A stretch of DNA of 60,586 nt from Streptomyces diastatochromogenes (GCA_001550305.1 LRTP01000834.1:1-60586); one strand, 5' to 3'; counted from the stretch's first letter, positions 50,022 to 59,223 are shown. A program made the numbers and translations. Notes: generated by a model not told the origin, from the letters alone.

Positions 50022-50849
50022 ATGTCCAGCGCGAACATCACCCTGCTCGGCGCCATCGCCGGCTTCACCATCTACCTCGGCCTCCCGATCGGCCGACTAC
50101 GCTCACCCACCCCCCGCCTCAAGGCGGGCCTGAACGCCGTGGCCATCGGCATCCTCGTCTTTCTCGTGTGGGACGTGCTGACCCACGCGTGGGAGCCGGT
50201 CGACGCGGCGCTCAGCAAGCACGAGTGGGGAACGGTCGCTTCCGGGGGCGGCACCCTGGCCGTGGGCCTGACGATCGGTCTGGCCGGTCTTGTGCATTAC
50301 GACAGCTGGATCAGCCGCCGCCGGGCGTCCGCCGACCGCCCGTCGGGACCCGGCGCCGCCGCCACCGCCGAGCTGGCCCCGAAGGTCCGCAGCCAGGCAG
50401 GGTCCCTGGCGCTGATGATCGCCACCGGTATCGGCCTGCACAACTTCGCCGAGGGCCTGGCCATCGGAAACTCCGCCGTTCAGGGCGAACTCTCCCTCGC
50501 CGTCCTGCTCATCATCGGTTTCGGCCTGCACAACGCCACCGAGGGCTTCGGCATCGTCGCCCCACTGGCAGCGGAAGGCGAACGTCCGTCCTGGCTCACC
50601 CTCCTGTGGCTCGGCCTGATCGGCGGCGGCCCCACCTTCCTGGGCACGCTCGTCGGCCAGCACCTGGTCAACGACACCCTGTCGATCGCTTTCCTGGGTC
50701 TCGCCGCCGGTTCGATCCTCTACGTGGTCATCGAACTGCTGGCCGTCGCCCGCCGGACCGGACTGAAGACACTCACCACCTGGTGCATCCTGCTCGGCCT
50801 CCTCCTCGGCTTCGCCACGGACGCCGTCGTCACGGCGGCCGGAGCCTGA
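50022..50849 (+). CDS. ZIP family metal transporter
   Basis: A 275-residue membrane protein with about eight membrane segments. GIGLHNFAEGLAIGNS (about residues 137-152) and GFGLHNATEGFGIV (about 168-181) give the metal-binding HNxxEG motifs of ZIP transporters in two successive helices. ZIPs import Zn2+, Fe2+ or Mn2+ into the cytoplasm. ATG 50022 has GGAG six bases upstream. An iron box just upstream suggests repression by a DtxR/DmdR protein when iron is sufficient, so iron or manganese uptake is more likely than zinc. Confidence 0.9.
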   Translation: MSSANITLLGAIAGFTIYLGLPIGRLRSPTPRLKAGLNAVAIGILVFLVWDVLTHAWEPVDAALSKHEWGTVASGGGTLAVGLTIGLAGLVHYDSWISRRRASADRPSGPGAAATAELAPKVRSQAGSLALMIATGIGLHNFAEGLAIGNSAVQGELSLAVLLIIGFGLHNATEGFGIVAPLAAEGERPSWLTLLWLGLIGGGPTFLGTLVGQHLVNDTLSIAFLGLAAGSILYVVIELLAVARRTGLKTLTTWCILLGLLLGFATDAVVTAAGA

Positions 50850-51410
50850 CCGGTCCGGCGACACGAGCCGATAGCCGGCCTTGCCGCACTCGGGCAGCGG
50901 ATGTACGACAACTTCGCCGAGGCCTTCGACGACGTGGGTGTGGGTGCGCCGTCTGCGCCGGAGCGGGATCGAGTGTGTGGTCGCGCGGCAGGTATCGCGG
51001 CGCATGCGGTGGCGTACGACGGCGGTGATGGCGGCGCACGCACGGAGAAAGGGGACCGCGCCAGGTGCCGCCGCTCCTGGTCTTGGTAGGAGCGTGGTGT
51101 GAGTCCGGTATGACGACGGCACCGGTGCGGTAGGCACGACCGGCCCAAGGAGCAGGCGGCGTAGGCCGCCTCGGCGGGCCGGTGTCCGGTTGCCGTGAGC
51201 AAAGGGAGCGACGGGCAGGCTGCCGGAGCTCGCCGTAGGAGGGCTGTCCTCCTCGTCGCAGCGGGACGTGCCCGCACTGTGGTGGTCGTTCTGTTGGGCT
51301 CCTTCTACAGGTCTCGCGCTATTCCTCGTTGTGCGGCCGCTCTTACCGATGGTGACCGGCGCGTTGGTCACGGTGACCGCGGCGGGCGTATGCTGTGCGC
51401 GGTTTGAACA
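50850..51410. other. Gap of about 560 bases, no supported gene
   Basis: Several overlapping frames exist, but none resembles a known family. A plus-strand frame near 51290-51410 encodes a hydrophobic stretch and might be the remnant of a membrane protein. The promoter of the M-box transcript should lie in the last part. Confidence 0.35.
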
Positions 51411-51580
51411 GGCACCTCGTTCGGTGAGGCGTCTTCACGGACACAGGCCACTGACCCGACGACGTCGAGAGACGCCCAGGTTCAGGACACCTCTCCCCGG
51501 CCTAAGGGGTGAGGCCAAGTGGCTTCCCACCCGGAGGGTGGGATTACGCCGTGAAGTGCCAAAGCTCTGACGAGTTGGGG
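51411..51580 (+). promoter_or_regulatory. M-box (ykoK) magnesium riboswitch
   Basis: The leader contains CACCTCGTTCGGTGAGGCG at the 5' side, GACGTCGAGAGACGCC in the middle, and GAAGTGCCAAAGCTCTGACGA at the 3' side. These match in order the conserved M-box segments known from B. subtilis ykoK (GUUAGGUGAGGCU, AGACGCC, CAGUGCUAAAGCUCUACGA). It sits 320 bases before a MgtE_N/CBS-Nramp operon, which fits Mg2+ control. Confidence 0.85.
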
Positions 51581-51899
51581 TGTACCAGGAGCATCGCGCC
51601 CTGGTCGCTCCTTGCCGAGTCGATGTGACGCCTTGGGTGTCCCGGCCGGAGGGAGGCGAGTGATGGACAGTAGTCCCGGCCATAGTCGGCCCTCTTCCGC
51701 GTTGTCCTCGTCCTTGCCGTCCTGCCGCGGCACGAGGCAGCCGATCGCTCCCTGACCGCCGTCCGGCACCGCCGTCGGCCGCCGGCTCACGCCTGCCCGC
51801 TCCCGAGCACGCTCGCGTGATTTCCCTGGCCAGGGACGCCTGTGCTGTCTGGTGCCGCCCGGCGCCCCGCCGTCTCGTCGGGGCAAGGAGGTGTTCACC

Positions 51900-53267
51900 T
51901 TGGCCACCAACACTCTGCTCATGTCCACCAGCGCCCGCCTGCGCGGCCGCCGCGTCCAGCTGGAACGCCGCGCCACCGCTTCCAAGGCGGTGCGCGCGTC
52001 CCTGGTCTCGCTGGCCGGGCTGATCGGTGGACCGGTCACCAACCAGGCCGGCGAGGAGGTCGGCCGGGTCGTCGATGTCGTCGCCCGGCTCTACGGCACC
52101 GAGCCCTACCCGCCGGTGACCGGCCTGGTCGTACGGGTCGGCCGCCGTCACGCCTTCCTGCCCGCCGACACCGTCGAGAAGGTGCACTCCGGGCGGGTCG
52201 CGCTGCGCACCGCGCGCCTGGACCTGCGCGAGTACGAGCGCCGCCCCGGCGAGGTGCTGCTCGCCCGCGACGTACTCGACCACCAACTCGTCGACGTCGA
52301 TGGAGTGCAGGTCACCCGCGCCGCCGACCTCTATCTGGCCCCGCTCGCCGACCGGGTGGTGCTGGTCGGGGTGGACGTGTCGCTGCCGACCCTGCTGCGC
52401 CGGCTCGGTCCGCGCCGCTGGCAGTCCCGGCCGACCCCGGAGCGGGTGCTGGACTGGCAGGCCATGGCGCCGTTCGCCGAGCACGCCACCGACGGACCCG
52501 CCCAGGTCCAACTGCGCGCCTCTCGGGGCGCGTTGCACCGGCTGCGCCCCGCGGACCTGGCCGACCTGCTTGAAGACCTGGGCCGGGCCGAGCGGCAGCA
52601 GTTGCTCCACATGCTGGAACCCGCCGCCGCGGCGGACGCGCTGGAGGAGATGGAACCGGCCGAGCTGGAGAACCTGCTGCGCGAGGCCGAACCGGAGCAT
52701 GCCGCCCGGCTGGTGGAGGAGATGGAGCCGGACGAGGCCGTGGACGCGCTGCGCGACCTGCACGAGGACGAGCGGGAGCGCCTGCTGGAGCGTATGCCCG
52801 CCGCTGAGGCCGGGCACCTGCGCCGCCTGCTGGCCTACCCCGAGGACACGGCCGGTGGTGCGATGACCACGCTGCTGGTCACCGCCCGTCGCGAGCAGAG
52901 CGTCGCCGAGGTGCGCGCGGTACTGGCCGCGCAGGCCGAGCACCGCACGGAGATCGATGCGATCGCCGTGCTGGACGACGACGGCCGCCTGGTCGCCGAC
53001 GTCGCCCTGTTCGATCTGGCGGTGGCGGAGGACGCCACCAAGGTGGCCGATCTGACCGGCTGGCTGGCCCAGTTCGGGCCGTCGGCGACCGTCCACCCGG
53101 ACACCCGCCTGACGGAGGCGGCCGAGCAGTTGGTCGCCGCCCGCGTCTCCTCCCTCCTCGTCGTCGACGACGAGGACCGCCCATTGGGCCGCATCCTCGC
53201 CGACGACGTCCTGGACACGCTGCTGCCCGAGAGCGGGCGCCTGCACTTTCGGAGGTTCCTGCAGTGA
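51900..53267 (+). CDS. PRC-barrel/MgtE_N/CBS domain protein
   Basis: A 455-residue soluble protein. The N-terminal half holds two PRC-barrel-like units (VGRVVDVVARLYG and the LLARDVLDHQLVDVDG repeat, about residues 30-165). The MgtE_N helical superhelix follows (DLADLLEDLGRAERQQLLHML, LLREAEPEHAARLVEEMEPDEAVDAL, about 215-310), then a CBS pair (about 315-455). It lacks the MgtE membrane domain. In full MgtE these parts sense cytoplasmic Mg2+ and close the pore. It is co-transcribed with an Nramp-like transporter through a GTGA overlap, so it probably gates that transporter. TTG 51900 is chosen because AAGGAGGTG precedes it; GTG 51891 is an alternative. Confidence 0.85.
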   Translation: MATNTLLMSTSARLRGRRVQLERRATASKAVRASLVSLAGLIGGPVTNQAGEEVGRVVDVVARLYGTEPYPPVTGLVVRVGRRHAFLPADTVEKVHSGRVALRTARLDLREYERRPGEVLLARDVLDHQLVDVDGVQVTRAADLYLAPLADRVVLVGVDVSLPTLLRRLGPRRWQSRPTPERVLDWQAMAPFAEHATDGPAQVQLRASRGALHRLRPADLADLLEDLGRAERQQLLHMLEPAAAADALEEMEPAELENLLREAEPEHAARLVEEMEPDEAVDALRDLHEDERERLLERMPAAEAGHLRRLLAYPEDTAGGAMTTLLVTARREQSVAEVRAVLAAQAEHRTEIDAIAVLDDDGRLVADVALFDLAVAEDATKVADLTGWLAQFGPSATVHPDTRLTEAAEQLVAARVSSLLVVDDEDRPLGRILADDVLDTLLPESGRLHFRRFLQ

Positions 53268-54553
53268 CCCCCGAGCTGGACACCACTCCGGCCCAGTCCG
53301 CCGTCCCCGTCACGCGGCGACGCGGCCTGGGACGCCTCGCGGTGATCGCCGCGGTCGCCGGGCCCGGCCTGGTCGCCGCGAACGCGGGCAACGACGCCGC
53401 CGGCATCGCCACCTACGCCTCCGCCGGGTCCCAATTCACCTACGGCACGCTGTTCTTCATGGTGCTGGTCACCATCGCGCTGGTCATGGTTCAGGAGATG
53501 GCCGTACGCCTCGGCGCACACACCGGAAAGGGACTCGGCGCCCTGATCCGCGAGCAGTTCAGCCTGCGGCTGACCGCGCTTGCCGTGTTCTGCCTGTTGC
53601 TGGCCAACACCGGCCTGGTGGTCTCGGAGTTCGCGGGCATCGGCGCCGCCTTCGAGCTGCTCGGCGTGCCGAAGTGGGCGGTTGTCCCGCCGGCCGCGAT
53701 CCTGCTGTGGTCACTCGTCCTGTTCGGCTCCTACCGGTGGGCCGAACGCATCTTCCTGCTCATGTCGCTGGCGTTCTTCGCCTACCCCGTCGCGATGATC
53801 CTCGGCCACCCGCACTGGGGCGAGGTCGGCAAGCACCTGATCGTTCCGCACGTGGAGCCCAGCAAGGACTTCATCCTGCTCGCGGTCGCCCTGATCGGCA
53901 CCACGGTCAGCCCGTACATGCAGTTCTACGCGGCTGCAGGCGTCGTCGACCGCGGCGCCAAGCCTGAGGACTACCGGCTGATCAAACTGGACGCGGTGCT
54001 GGGCGCGGTGTTCGCCTGCATCATCAGCCTGACCATCATCATCGCCACCGCCGCAGTCATCGGCGGCACCGGCCCGCTCAACTCCGCCGCCCAAGCCGCC
54101 GAAGCCCTCAAACCGGTCGCCGGACAGAACGCCGAACTCCTCTTCGCCCTCGGCCTGATCGGCGCGTCCGCCCTCGCGGGCGCGGTCGTCCCGCTGTCCG
54201 CCAGCTACGCCATCGGCGAGGCCGCCGGCGTGGAACGCTCCGTCTCCCGCAGCTTCCGCGACGCGCCCCTGTTCCTGGGCCTGTTCACCGCCCAGATCGT
54301 GCTCGGCGCGGTCGTCGCGATGACCCCGGTCGACGTCATCCAGCTGCTCATCGGCACGCAGGTCCTCCAGGGCCTGATCAGCCCCATCGTCCTGGTCTAC
54401 CTGCTGGTCCTCACCAACCGCCGCTCCCTGCTCGGCGCCGCGGCCAACAGCCCGCGCTACCGCGTGGCCGCGACCGCCGTCGTCGTCGGTGTCGCGGGCA
54501 TGTCCACCATCCTGCTCGTGCAAACCGTCCTGGGCTGGTTCGGCCTCGGCTGA
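53264..54553 (+). CDS. Nramp-like divalent metal transporter, probable Mg2+ (NRMT) type
   Basis: A 429-residue membrane protein with about 11 segments of the Nramp fold. The helix-1 metal motif reads GPGLVAANAGNDAAG, where classical Nramps have DPGN; the helix-6 motif is GTTVSPYMQFY, where classical ones have MPH. Loss of the Asp and the transition-metal Met is typical of Nramp-related Mg2+ transporters or other atypical members. The gene overlaps the MgtE_N/CBS gene by four bases and lies behind an M-box riboswitch, which supports Mg2+ uptake. A Mn2+/Fe2+ role is unlikely from these residues. Confidence 0.88.
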   Translation: MTPELDTTPAQSAVPVTRRRGLGRLAVIAAVAGPGLVAANAGNDAAGIATYASAGSQFTYGTLFFMVLVTIALVMVQEMAVRLGAHTGKGLGALIREQFSLRLTALAVFCLLLANTGLVVSEFAGIGAAFELLGVPKWAVVPPAAILLWSLVLFGSYRWAERIFLLMSLAFFAYPVAMILGHPHWGEVGKHLIVPHVEPSKDFILLAVALIGTTVSPYMQFYAAAGVVDRGAKPEDYRLIKLDAVLGAVFACIISLTIIIATAAVIGGTGPLNSAAQAAEALKPVAGQNAELLFALGLIGASALAGAVVPLSASYAIGEAAGVERSVSRSFRDAPLFLGLFTAQIVLGAVVAMTPVDVIQLLIGTQVLQGLISPIVLVYLLVLTNRRSLLGAAANSPRYRVAATAVVVGVAGMSTILLVQTVLGWFGLG

Positions 54554-54781
54554 CCCCAACCCATGCGAGATGCGGTAGGTCCTCACGCCGGCGACGGTGA
54601 ACCTTCAACCCGACTCGAAGGTCAAGCGTTGAGCCCCGTCGCGGCAGCAGGGTTGAAGCTGGAACCCGTCGGCATCGCCGCGATCCGACTGCGCCTCCTC
54701 TCATGATCCGCGAGTGGGAACCGGTGTCACAGCCGCCCTATACGCTGCGAGCGATCTACGACCAGCGGACCGGAAGGCACG

Positions 54782-55570
54782 TTGACGCGCACCTCCAGAC
54801 CAACAACCGAAGCGATACTCGCCGTGCTTCCGGAACTCGCTCCCCACGCGCGCGACGCGGTCGTACTCCATCCCGAGCGGGCGGAGCCGGACTGCCGGAA
54901 CAGTTCGATCGGCGGACCACTGCTGTGGCCGAGTGACGAACCGTGGCCCGAGTGTTCCTTGCCCGACGAGAACAGCCCTGTCGGCGTACCCGCCACGGCC
55001 ATGGTGCCGGTCGCACAGATCTTCCGGCGTGACGCGCCGGGACCCTGGTGGCCCGCCGGCATCGACCTCTTGCAGATCCTTTGGTGCCCCAACGAAGACT
55101 GGGATCCTCCGGCCCAGCAGGCCGACATCAGCCCTGTGCTCGAGGTGCGATGGCGTCGGGCCGCGGACGTGATCAGCCAATTGACGACCCCGCCGTCGCC
55201 CTCGCGGTATGACGAGGACGGCTACCTGCCCCAGGCGTGCGCCATCACCGCTGAGCACGTGACCGACTTCCCTTTCCGTGAGGAGCTGCCTGCAGAACTC
55301 CGTCCGCGGCTGGAGCAACTGGTCCGCGAGACCGGCGACGGCGGTGACGTCATCACCCGCCTCGCCGGCTGGAAACTCGGCGGCTGGCCGACCTGGCACC
55401 TGACGCACCCCACAGTCCTTCCCTGCGATGCCTGTGGCACGCCCATGACACTCCTGTTCACCGTGGCCAGCGACGACGAGACAGGGGTTGTCGTCGGCCG
55501 CTGGGGAGACCTGCGCATCTTCACCTGCCCCGCCGACCACCGTCACGCCTTCCAGGTGGACCTGCACTGA
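54782..55570 (+). CDS. Hypothetical protein, DUF1963/YwqG-like
   Basis: A 262-residue protein with SSIGGPLLWPSDEPWPECSL, PVAQIFRRDAP and LQILWCPNEDW, resembling YwqG-type (DUF1963) proteins, which are beta-rich and poorly characterised. Near the C-terminus, LPCDACGTPMTLLF and FTCPADHRHAF contain CxxC and Cys-His pairs that could hold zinc. TTG 54782 has GGAAGG upstream. It stands alone; no functional context. The 228-base gap before it shows nothing but spacer. Confidence 0.6.
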   Translation: MTRTSRPTTEAILAVLPELAPHARDAVVLHPERAEPDCRNSSIGGPLLWPSDEPWPECSLPDENSPVGVPATAMVPVAQIFRRDAPGPWWPAGIDLLQILWCPNEDWDPPAQQADISPVLEVRWRRAADVISQLTTPPSPSRYDEDGYLPQACAITAEHVTDFPFREELPAELRPRLEQLVRETGDGGDVITRLAGWKLGGWPTWHLTHPTVLPCDACGTPMTLLFTVASDDETGVVVGRWGDLRIFTCPADHRHAFQVDLH

Positions 55571-55904
55571 CCTGCGACTCATCGACCGCACCACGATCCA
55601 TAAGAGACCCATAAGACGGGCTCCAGGCCGACCTCCTGGTCGCGCGCGGCCTTGTGGACCAGACCCAGCTCGAACTGACCCGATACCTGTTCTGGCAGGC
55701 CCTGGCTTTGAACTCCGCCAGGCCAGGTGGGTCATGAGGGCAGTGTGGTTCTCGTCTGCGCCACCGCGGCTGGGTGCCGCGTGTCGTGCCGGCGACCGCT
55801 GTCCGGGCTGCTTTCCATGCGCTCCGGCCGTTGTCCACCTTGCGACTCACCGGGCGGAACGGCCGCTGGAATCTGCGGATGGGGGCCATCTGCGGCGCGC
55901 CGCA
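55571..55904. other. Gap of 334 bases, no supported gene
   Basis: A plus-strand stretch near 55625-55720 reads LQADLLVARGLVDQTQLELTRYLF and may be the remains of a helical protein, but the frame closes at once. Nothing else is visible. Confidence 0.35.
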
Positions 55905-56369
55905 CTAGCCGGGGTTCGGTTCGTAGGAGCTGATGACGTACAGGGCTTCGTCGTCGATGGCGTTCTTGTCCCAGTCCAGAGAGATCCGCACCGGGCGCCC
56001 GTCGGCCGCGTAGTCCGCCTCCGCTGTGTCCGCGTCTTCGCTTCGGGCCTTCTCCAGCCTCCGCAACAGCCCGCCGATGGTGGGCACTTCACCAGGCAGC
56101 TCCCGCACCTGCCGCCGACTGTCCGCGTCGACCCCGACCGCCTCCGTCACTCTGCCGTCCCCGACCTTCACCCGGAAGGTCCCCGCCAGGACCTGGGTGG
56201 TCGACGTCAGCGTGTAGGCGTACGAGGCGGGCTCTTCCCAGGTGGTCTTCGGTTCATTCGCCTCGACGGATCCTGAGGACGCCGAGGAGCCGCAGGCGGT
56301 GGCGGCGCACAGCACCCCGACCAGCACGACGGTGGGCACGTAACGAGGACGGGAACGTCCGGTGGTCAT
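55905..56369 (-). CDS. Lipoprotein, DUF6174-like
   Basis: 154 residues. A signal peptide with lipobox (VGVLCAATAC, Cys about 26) indicates lipid attachment outside the membrane. The domain YAYTLTSTTQVLAGTFRVKVGDGRV to VRISLDWDKNAIDDEALYVISSYEP matches the DUF6174 pattern seen in actinobacterial lipoproteins. Its ATG overlaps the stop of a short upstream frame (ATGA), suggesting coupling. Function unknown. Confidence 0.75.
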   Translation of the reverse strand: MTTGRSRPRYVPTVVLVGVLCAATACGSSASSGSVEANEPKTTWEEPASYAYTLTSTTQVLAGTFRVKVGDGRVTEAVGVDADSRRQVRELPGEVPTIGGLLRRLEKARSEDADTAEADYAADGRPVRISLDWDKNAIDDEALYVISSYEPNPG

Positions 56370-56551
56370 GGTGACTCCTCGGTGTCGGTCACCACTGAGA
56401 CGCCGGTCGGCACAAGAGCGTTCACGGCAGCGTATGGGGCGTTGCCCTCGGCCGTGTCACTGGCGGCCTCTGAAGCATCCGTCTCGGTCACGGAGGCTGA
56501 GGGCGTGGAGGCGGTTGCGCCGGGCGTCACGCTCTCGGTCGGGCTCACCAC
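56366..56551 (-). CDS. Short Thr/Ser/Ala-rich ORF before lipoprotein
   Basis: 61 residues from ATG 56551, low complexity (TPGATASTPSASVTETDASEAASDTAEG). It ends with a four-base overlap with the lipoprotein start. It could be the tail of a larger, lost gene, since no ribosome-binding site or family is recognised. Confidence 0.3.
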   Translation of the reverse strand: MVSPTESVTPGATASTPSASVTETDASEAASDTAEGNAPYAAVNALVPTGVSVVTDTEESP

Positions 56552-56706
56552 TGGCAGGGCAGTACGCGCCCAGCCCTCGCGACTTCGTCGCCGAGCACGT
56601 GCAGCGCCACGAAGAGACCGCGCAAAGCTCTCTGGTCCGCGTCAACCGCGGTGGCATCTGCGCGGTCGCGGCCTCCAAGGGCGGCACCCCGCAGCCTCCC
56701 CCGTGA
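56547..56706 (+). pseudogene. F420-dependent nitroreductase (DDN) fragment
   Basis: Plus-strand GQYAPSPRDFVAEHVQRHEET followed directly by LVRVNRGGICAVAASKGGTPQP corresponds to the start and middle of DDN-family deazaflavin-dependent reductases (usually YEPSP...VRDQVELYE and RVEHDGRYAVVASKGGAP). About 30 residues between them are deleted and the C-terminal half is gone. Confidence 0.55.
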
Positions 56707-56781
56707 TATCGCGACCTGATCCCGGTGATCCCGGTGATCCCGCTGGAGCCCGCCCGCCAGGACCGTAAGTAAGGTCGCACC

Positions 56782-57753
56782 ATGGAATTCCGCAAGCTCG
56801 GCCGCAGCGGTCTGACGATCAGTGAGATCGCGTACGGCAACTGGCTCACCCACGGTTCCCAGGTCGAGGAGGATGCGGCGCTCGCCTGTGTGCGCGCCGC
56901 TCTCGACGCGGGGATCACCACCTTCGACACCGCCGACGTCTATGCGCAGACCCGGGCCGAGTCCGTTCTCGGCCGGGCGCTGAAGGACGAGCGACGGGAA
57001 GGCCTGGAGATCTTCACCAAGGTCTTCTTCCCGACGGGCCCGGGCCCCAACGACCGGGGCCTGGGCCGCAAACACATCATGGAGTCCATCGACAACTCGT
57101 TGCGGCGGCTGCAGACCGACTACGTCGACCTGTACCAGGCGCACCGCTACGACCCCTCGGTGCCGTTGGAGGAAACCATGGAGGCGTTCGCCGACGTGGT
57201 CCACTCCGGCAAGGCCCACTACATCGGCGTGTCCGAGTGGACCGCCGACCAGATCCGCAGCGCCCACGCGCTCGCCCGGGAGCTGCGCATCCCGCTGGTC
57301 TCCAGCCAGCCGCAGTACTCGATGCTGTGGCGGGTGATCGAGGACGAGGTCGTGCCGACCTGCGAGGAACTCGGCCTCGGGCAGATCGTCTGGTCCCCCA
57401 TCGCCCAGGGTGTCCTCACCGGCAAGTACGCGCCGGGCGCACCGCTGCCGGCCGGCAGCCGCGCCACCGACGAGAAGGGCGGCGCGACCTTCGTCGGCCG
57501 CTTCCTGCGGGACGACGTTCTGGAACGGGTCCAGCAGTTGAAGCCGCTCGCCGAGCAGGCCGGGCTGTCCCTGGCCCAGTTGGCCGTGGCCTGGGTTCTG
57601 CAGAACTCCAACGTCTCCGCCGCCATCATCGGCGCCTCCCGGCCCGAACAGGTCACCGAGAACGTCAAGGCGGCGGGGGTCAAGCTGGAGGCCGACCTCA
57701 TGCAGGCCATCGACACGGTCCTCGACCCGGTGGTGGTGCGCGACGCCGCCTAG
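56782..57753 (+). CDS. Aldo/keto reductase
   Basis: A 323-residue TIM-barrel oxidoreductase of the AKR family (KCNAB/YghZ-like). Catalytic residues are visible in ITTFDTADVY (Asp and Tyr about residues 52 and 57), the Lys in EIFTKVFF and the His in DLYQAHRYD. The C-terminal NADPH-binding end is AAIIGASRPEQVTENVKA. It reduces aldehydes or ketones with NADPH. ATG 56782, single gene, followed by a strong bidirectional terminator. Confidence 0.95.
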   Translation: MEFRKLGRSGLTISEIAYGNWLTHGSQVEEDAALACVRAALDAGITTFDTADVYAQTRAESVLGRALKDERREGLEIFTKVFFPTGPGPNDRGLGRKHIMESIDNSLRRLQTDYVDLYQAHRYDPSVPLEETMEAFADVVHSGKAHYIGVSEWTADQIRSAHALARELRIPLVSSQPQYSMLWRVIEDEVVPTCEELGLGQIVWSPIAQGVLTGKYAPGAPLPAGSRATDEKGGATFVGRFLRDDVLERVQQLKPLAEQAGLSLAQLAVAWVLQNSNVSAAIIGASRPEQVTENVKAAGVKLEADLMQAIDTVLDPVVVRDAA

Positions 57754-57788
57754 GCGGGCCGCGTCTGACGCACTTCGGACCCTGTCCC

Positions 57789-57826
57789 GCGAAGGGGGCC
57801 GCTCCAGTTGGAGAGGCCCCCTTCGC
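57789..57826. terminator. Bidirectional hairpin terminator
   Basis: GCGAAGGGGGCC (57789-57800) and GGCCCCCTTCGC (57815-57826) form a perfect 12-bp stem with a 14-base loop between two convergent genes. No long T-run follows, as is usual in actinobacteria. Confidence 0.85.
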
Positions 57827-57845
57827 ATTCTGCGGTCAGGCACGG

Positions 57846-58877
57846 TCACGGCAGTCGGACCACCTGGCCGTCGCGGGCGCTGGACCGCGCGGCGTCCAGG
57901 ACGGTGGCGGTGGCCACCGCGTCCCAGGGGTCGACGGGAACGGGCCCCTCGCCGCGGACCGCGGCGGCGAAGGCGGTGTAGAACAGGTCCCACCGGCCAC
58001 GGGCCGAGGCGACGGGCTCGACGGTGTCTCCGCGCCGCACCTGGCCCCAGAGGTGTTCGGGCTCGGTACCCCAGCCGTCACCCTCGGATTGCGGGGTCGC
58101 ACCGCGCATCAGCGCGCGGTCCTGACTGTCCCGGTAGTCGACGACGAAGGTGCCCGTGGTCCCGGTGACCCGCAGACCGGGTCCCGGAGCACCCTGCCGC
58201 CAGCTGCCCCACAGGTGCGACTGCACCCCGTTGCGGTGGGTCAGGGCCACAAAGACGTCGTCGTCGAGTCCGTCCTCGTCGTCGCGGTGGTGCATCTCGG
58301 CGTACACCCGCTCCACCGGGCCGGACAGCACCAGTGCCTGGTCGACCAGGTGGCTGCCGAAGTCGACCAGGGTGCCGCCGCCCGCGGCAGGAGCACCCGC
58401 CTCGGGCTGGAAGACCTCGAACCGGGATTCGTAGCGGAGCACGGTGCCGATTTCGCCGCTGTCCAGCAGCGTCCGCAGCGTGAGGAAGTCGGAGTCCCAC
58501 CGGCGGTTCTGGTACACCGTCAGCGGACGGCCCTGCTTCTCCGCGAGCTCGACGGTGGCACGGGCCGAGGCCGCGTCGAGTGCGAACGGCTTGTCGCAGA
58601 CGACGGCCAGGCCCAGTTCCAGCGCCTGCCGCACCAATGGGACGTGCGTGGCGGCGGGCGTGGAGACGGCGACCGCCTCGGCGCCGGCACGGACCAGGTC
58701 CTCCAGTGAGTCGAAGGCCGGCCGGTTCACGTCCTGGACGACCTGGGCCCGGCGCTCGGGCGAAGTGGTGACCACCCCCAGGAACTCGTATTCCGGGGCG
58801 GCGGCGAGCAGCGGGGCGTGGAAGACGCGGCCGCCGAAGCCGTAGCCGATCAGTCCGATGCGTACGGGGGTGTCCAA
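57846..58877 (-). CDS. Gfo/Idh/MocA family oxidoreductase
   Basis: A 343-residue NAD(P)-dependent sugar or inositol dehydrogenase-like protein. GLIGYGFGGRVFHAPLL (about residues 8-24) binds the dinucleotide; VVCDKPFALD has the catalytic Lys of the EKP-type motif; the C-terminal beta-sheet domain contains DFGSHLVDQ with the active-site His. TTG 58877 is chosen because AGAGGAG lies five bases upstream, and the family fold begins here. It lies behind a decayed LacI regulator and palindromic operators, which fits a sugar catabolic role. Confidence 0.92.
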   Translation of the reverse strand: MDTPVRIGLIGYGFGGRVFHAPLLAAAPEYEFLGVVTTSPERRAQVVQDVNRPAFDSLEDLVRAGAEAVAVSTPAATHVPLVRQALELGLAVVCDKPFALDAASARATVELAEKQGRPLTVYQNRRWDSDFLTLRTLLDSGEIGTVLRYESRFEVFQPEAGAPAAGGGTLVDFGSHLVDQALVLSGPVERVYAEMHHRDDEDGLDDDVFVALTHRNGVQSHLWGSWRQGAPGPGLRVTGTTGTFVVDYRDSQDRALMRGATPQSEGDGWGTEPEHLWGQVRRGDTVEPVASARGRWDLFYTAFAAAVRGEGPVPVDPWDAVATATVLDAARSSARDGQVVRLP

Positions 58878-58935
58878 GGTGACTCCTCTGTCTTCTTTCT
58901 GTCTTCGCCACGGCGACCCGGGCGGAGTGATCAGC

Positions 58936-59223
58936 GCGCCGCCCTCTTGGTGCGCCGTCCTCCTCGTCGATCGGCTCGGAGATGACGATGCCGTCCACGC
59001 CCTGGTCCAGGAGCGAGTCCACGGCCCCGGAGATGCCCACCCTCTCGCCCTCCATGGAGTTGACCACACGGCATACGTCGCCGGCGTCCCGCACGGCACG
59101 CTCGACACCCATGAGCAGCAAGGCCGGACCGTACGAGGCCATGCCGAGCGTCACCACACCGACGGACTGGTGCCATGGTGTCTCCCGATCTTCGGCAGCC
59201 GAATCCCCGTCCCAGTCCCGCAC
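58936..59223 (-). pseudogene. LacI family regulator fragment
   Basis: From GTG 59223 the minus strand codes for QSVGVVTLGMASYGPALLLMG and SMEGERVGISGAVDSLLDQG, then VDGIVISEPIDEE, the first sugar-binding subdomain of a LacI/PurR-type repressor. The DNA-binding N-terminus and the second half are missing. Confidence 0.6.

Noticed and set aside
50103..51371. 422-codon minus-strand open frame
   Set aside because: It is antisense to the ZIP transporter with HNxxEG motifs; composition is low complexity.
51435..53246. 603-codon minus-strand open frame
   Set aside because: It is antisense to the MgtE_N/CBS gene and the M-box; the plus-strand reading has clear domains.
54725..54731. TGTCACA before the DUF1963-like gene
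   Set aside because: The bases at the expected -10 position do not match; probably chance.
56366..56551. Idea that the short Thr/Ser-rich frame is a secreted adhesin
   Set aside because: It has no signal peptide and low complexity; only the overlap with the lipoprotein start supports translation.
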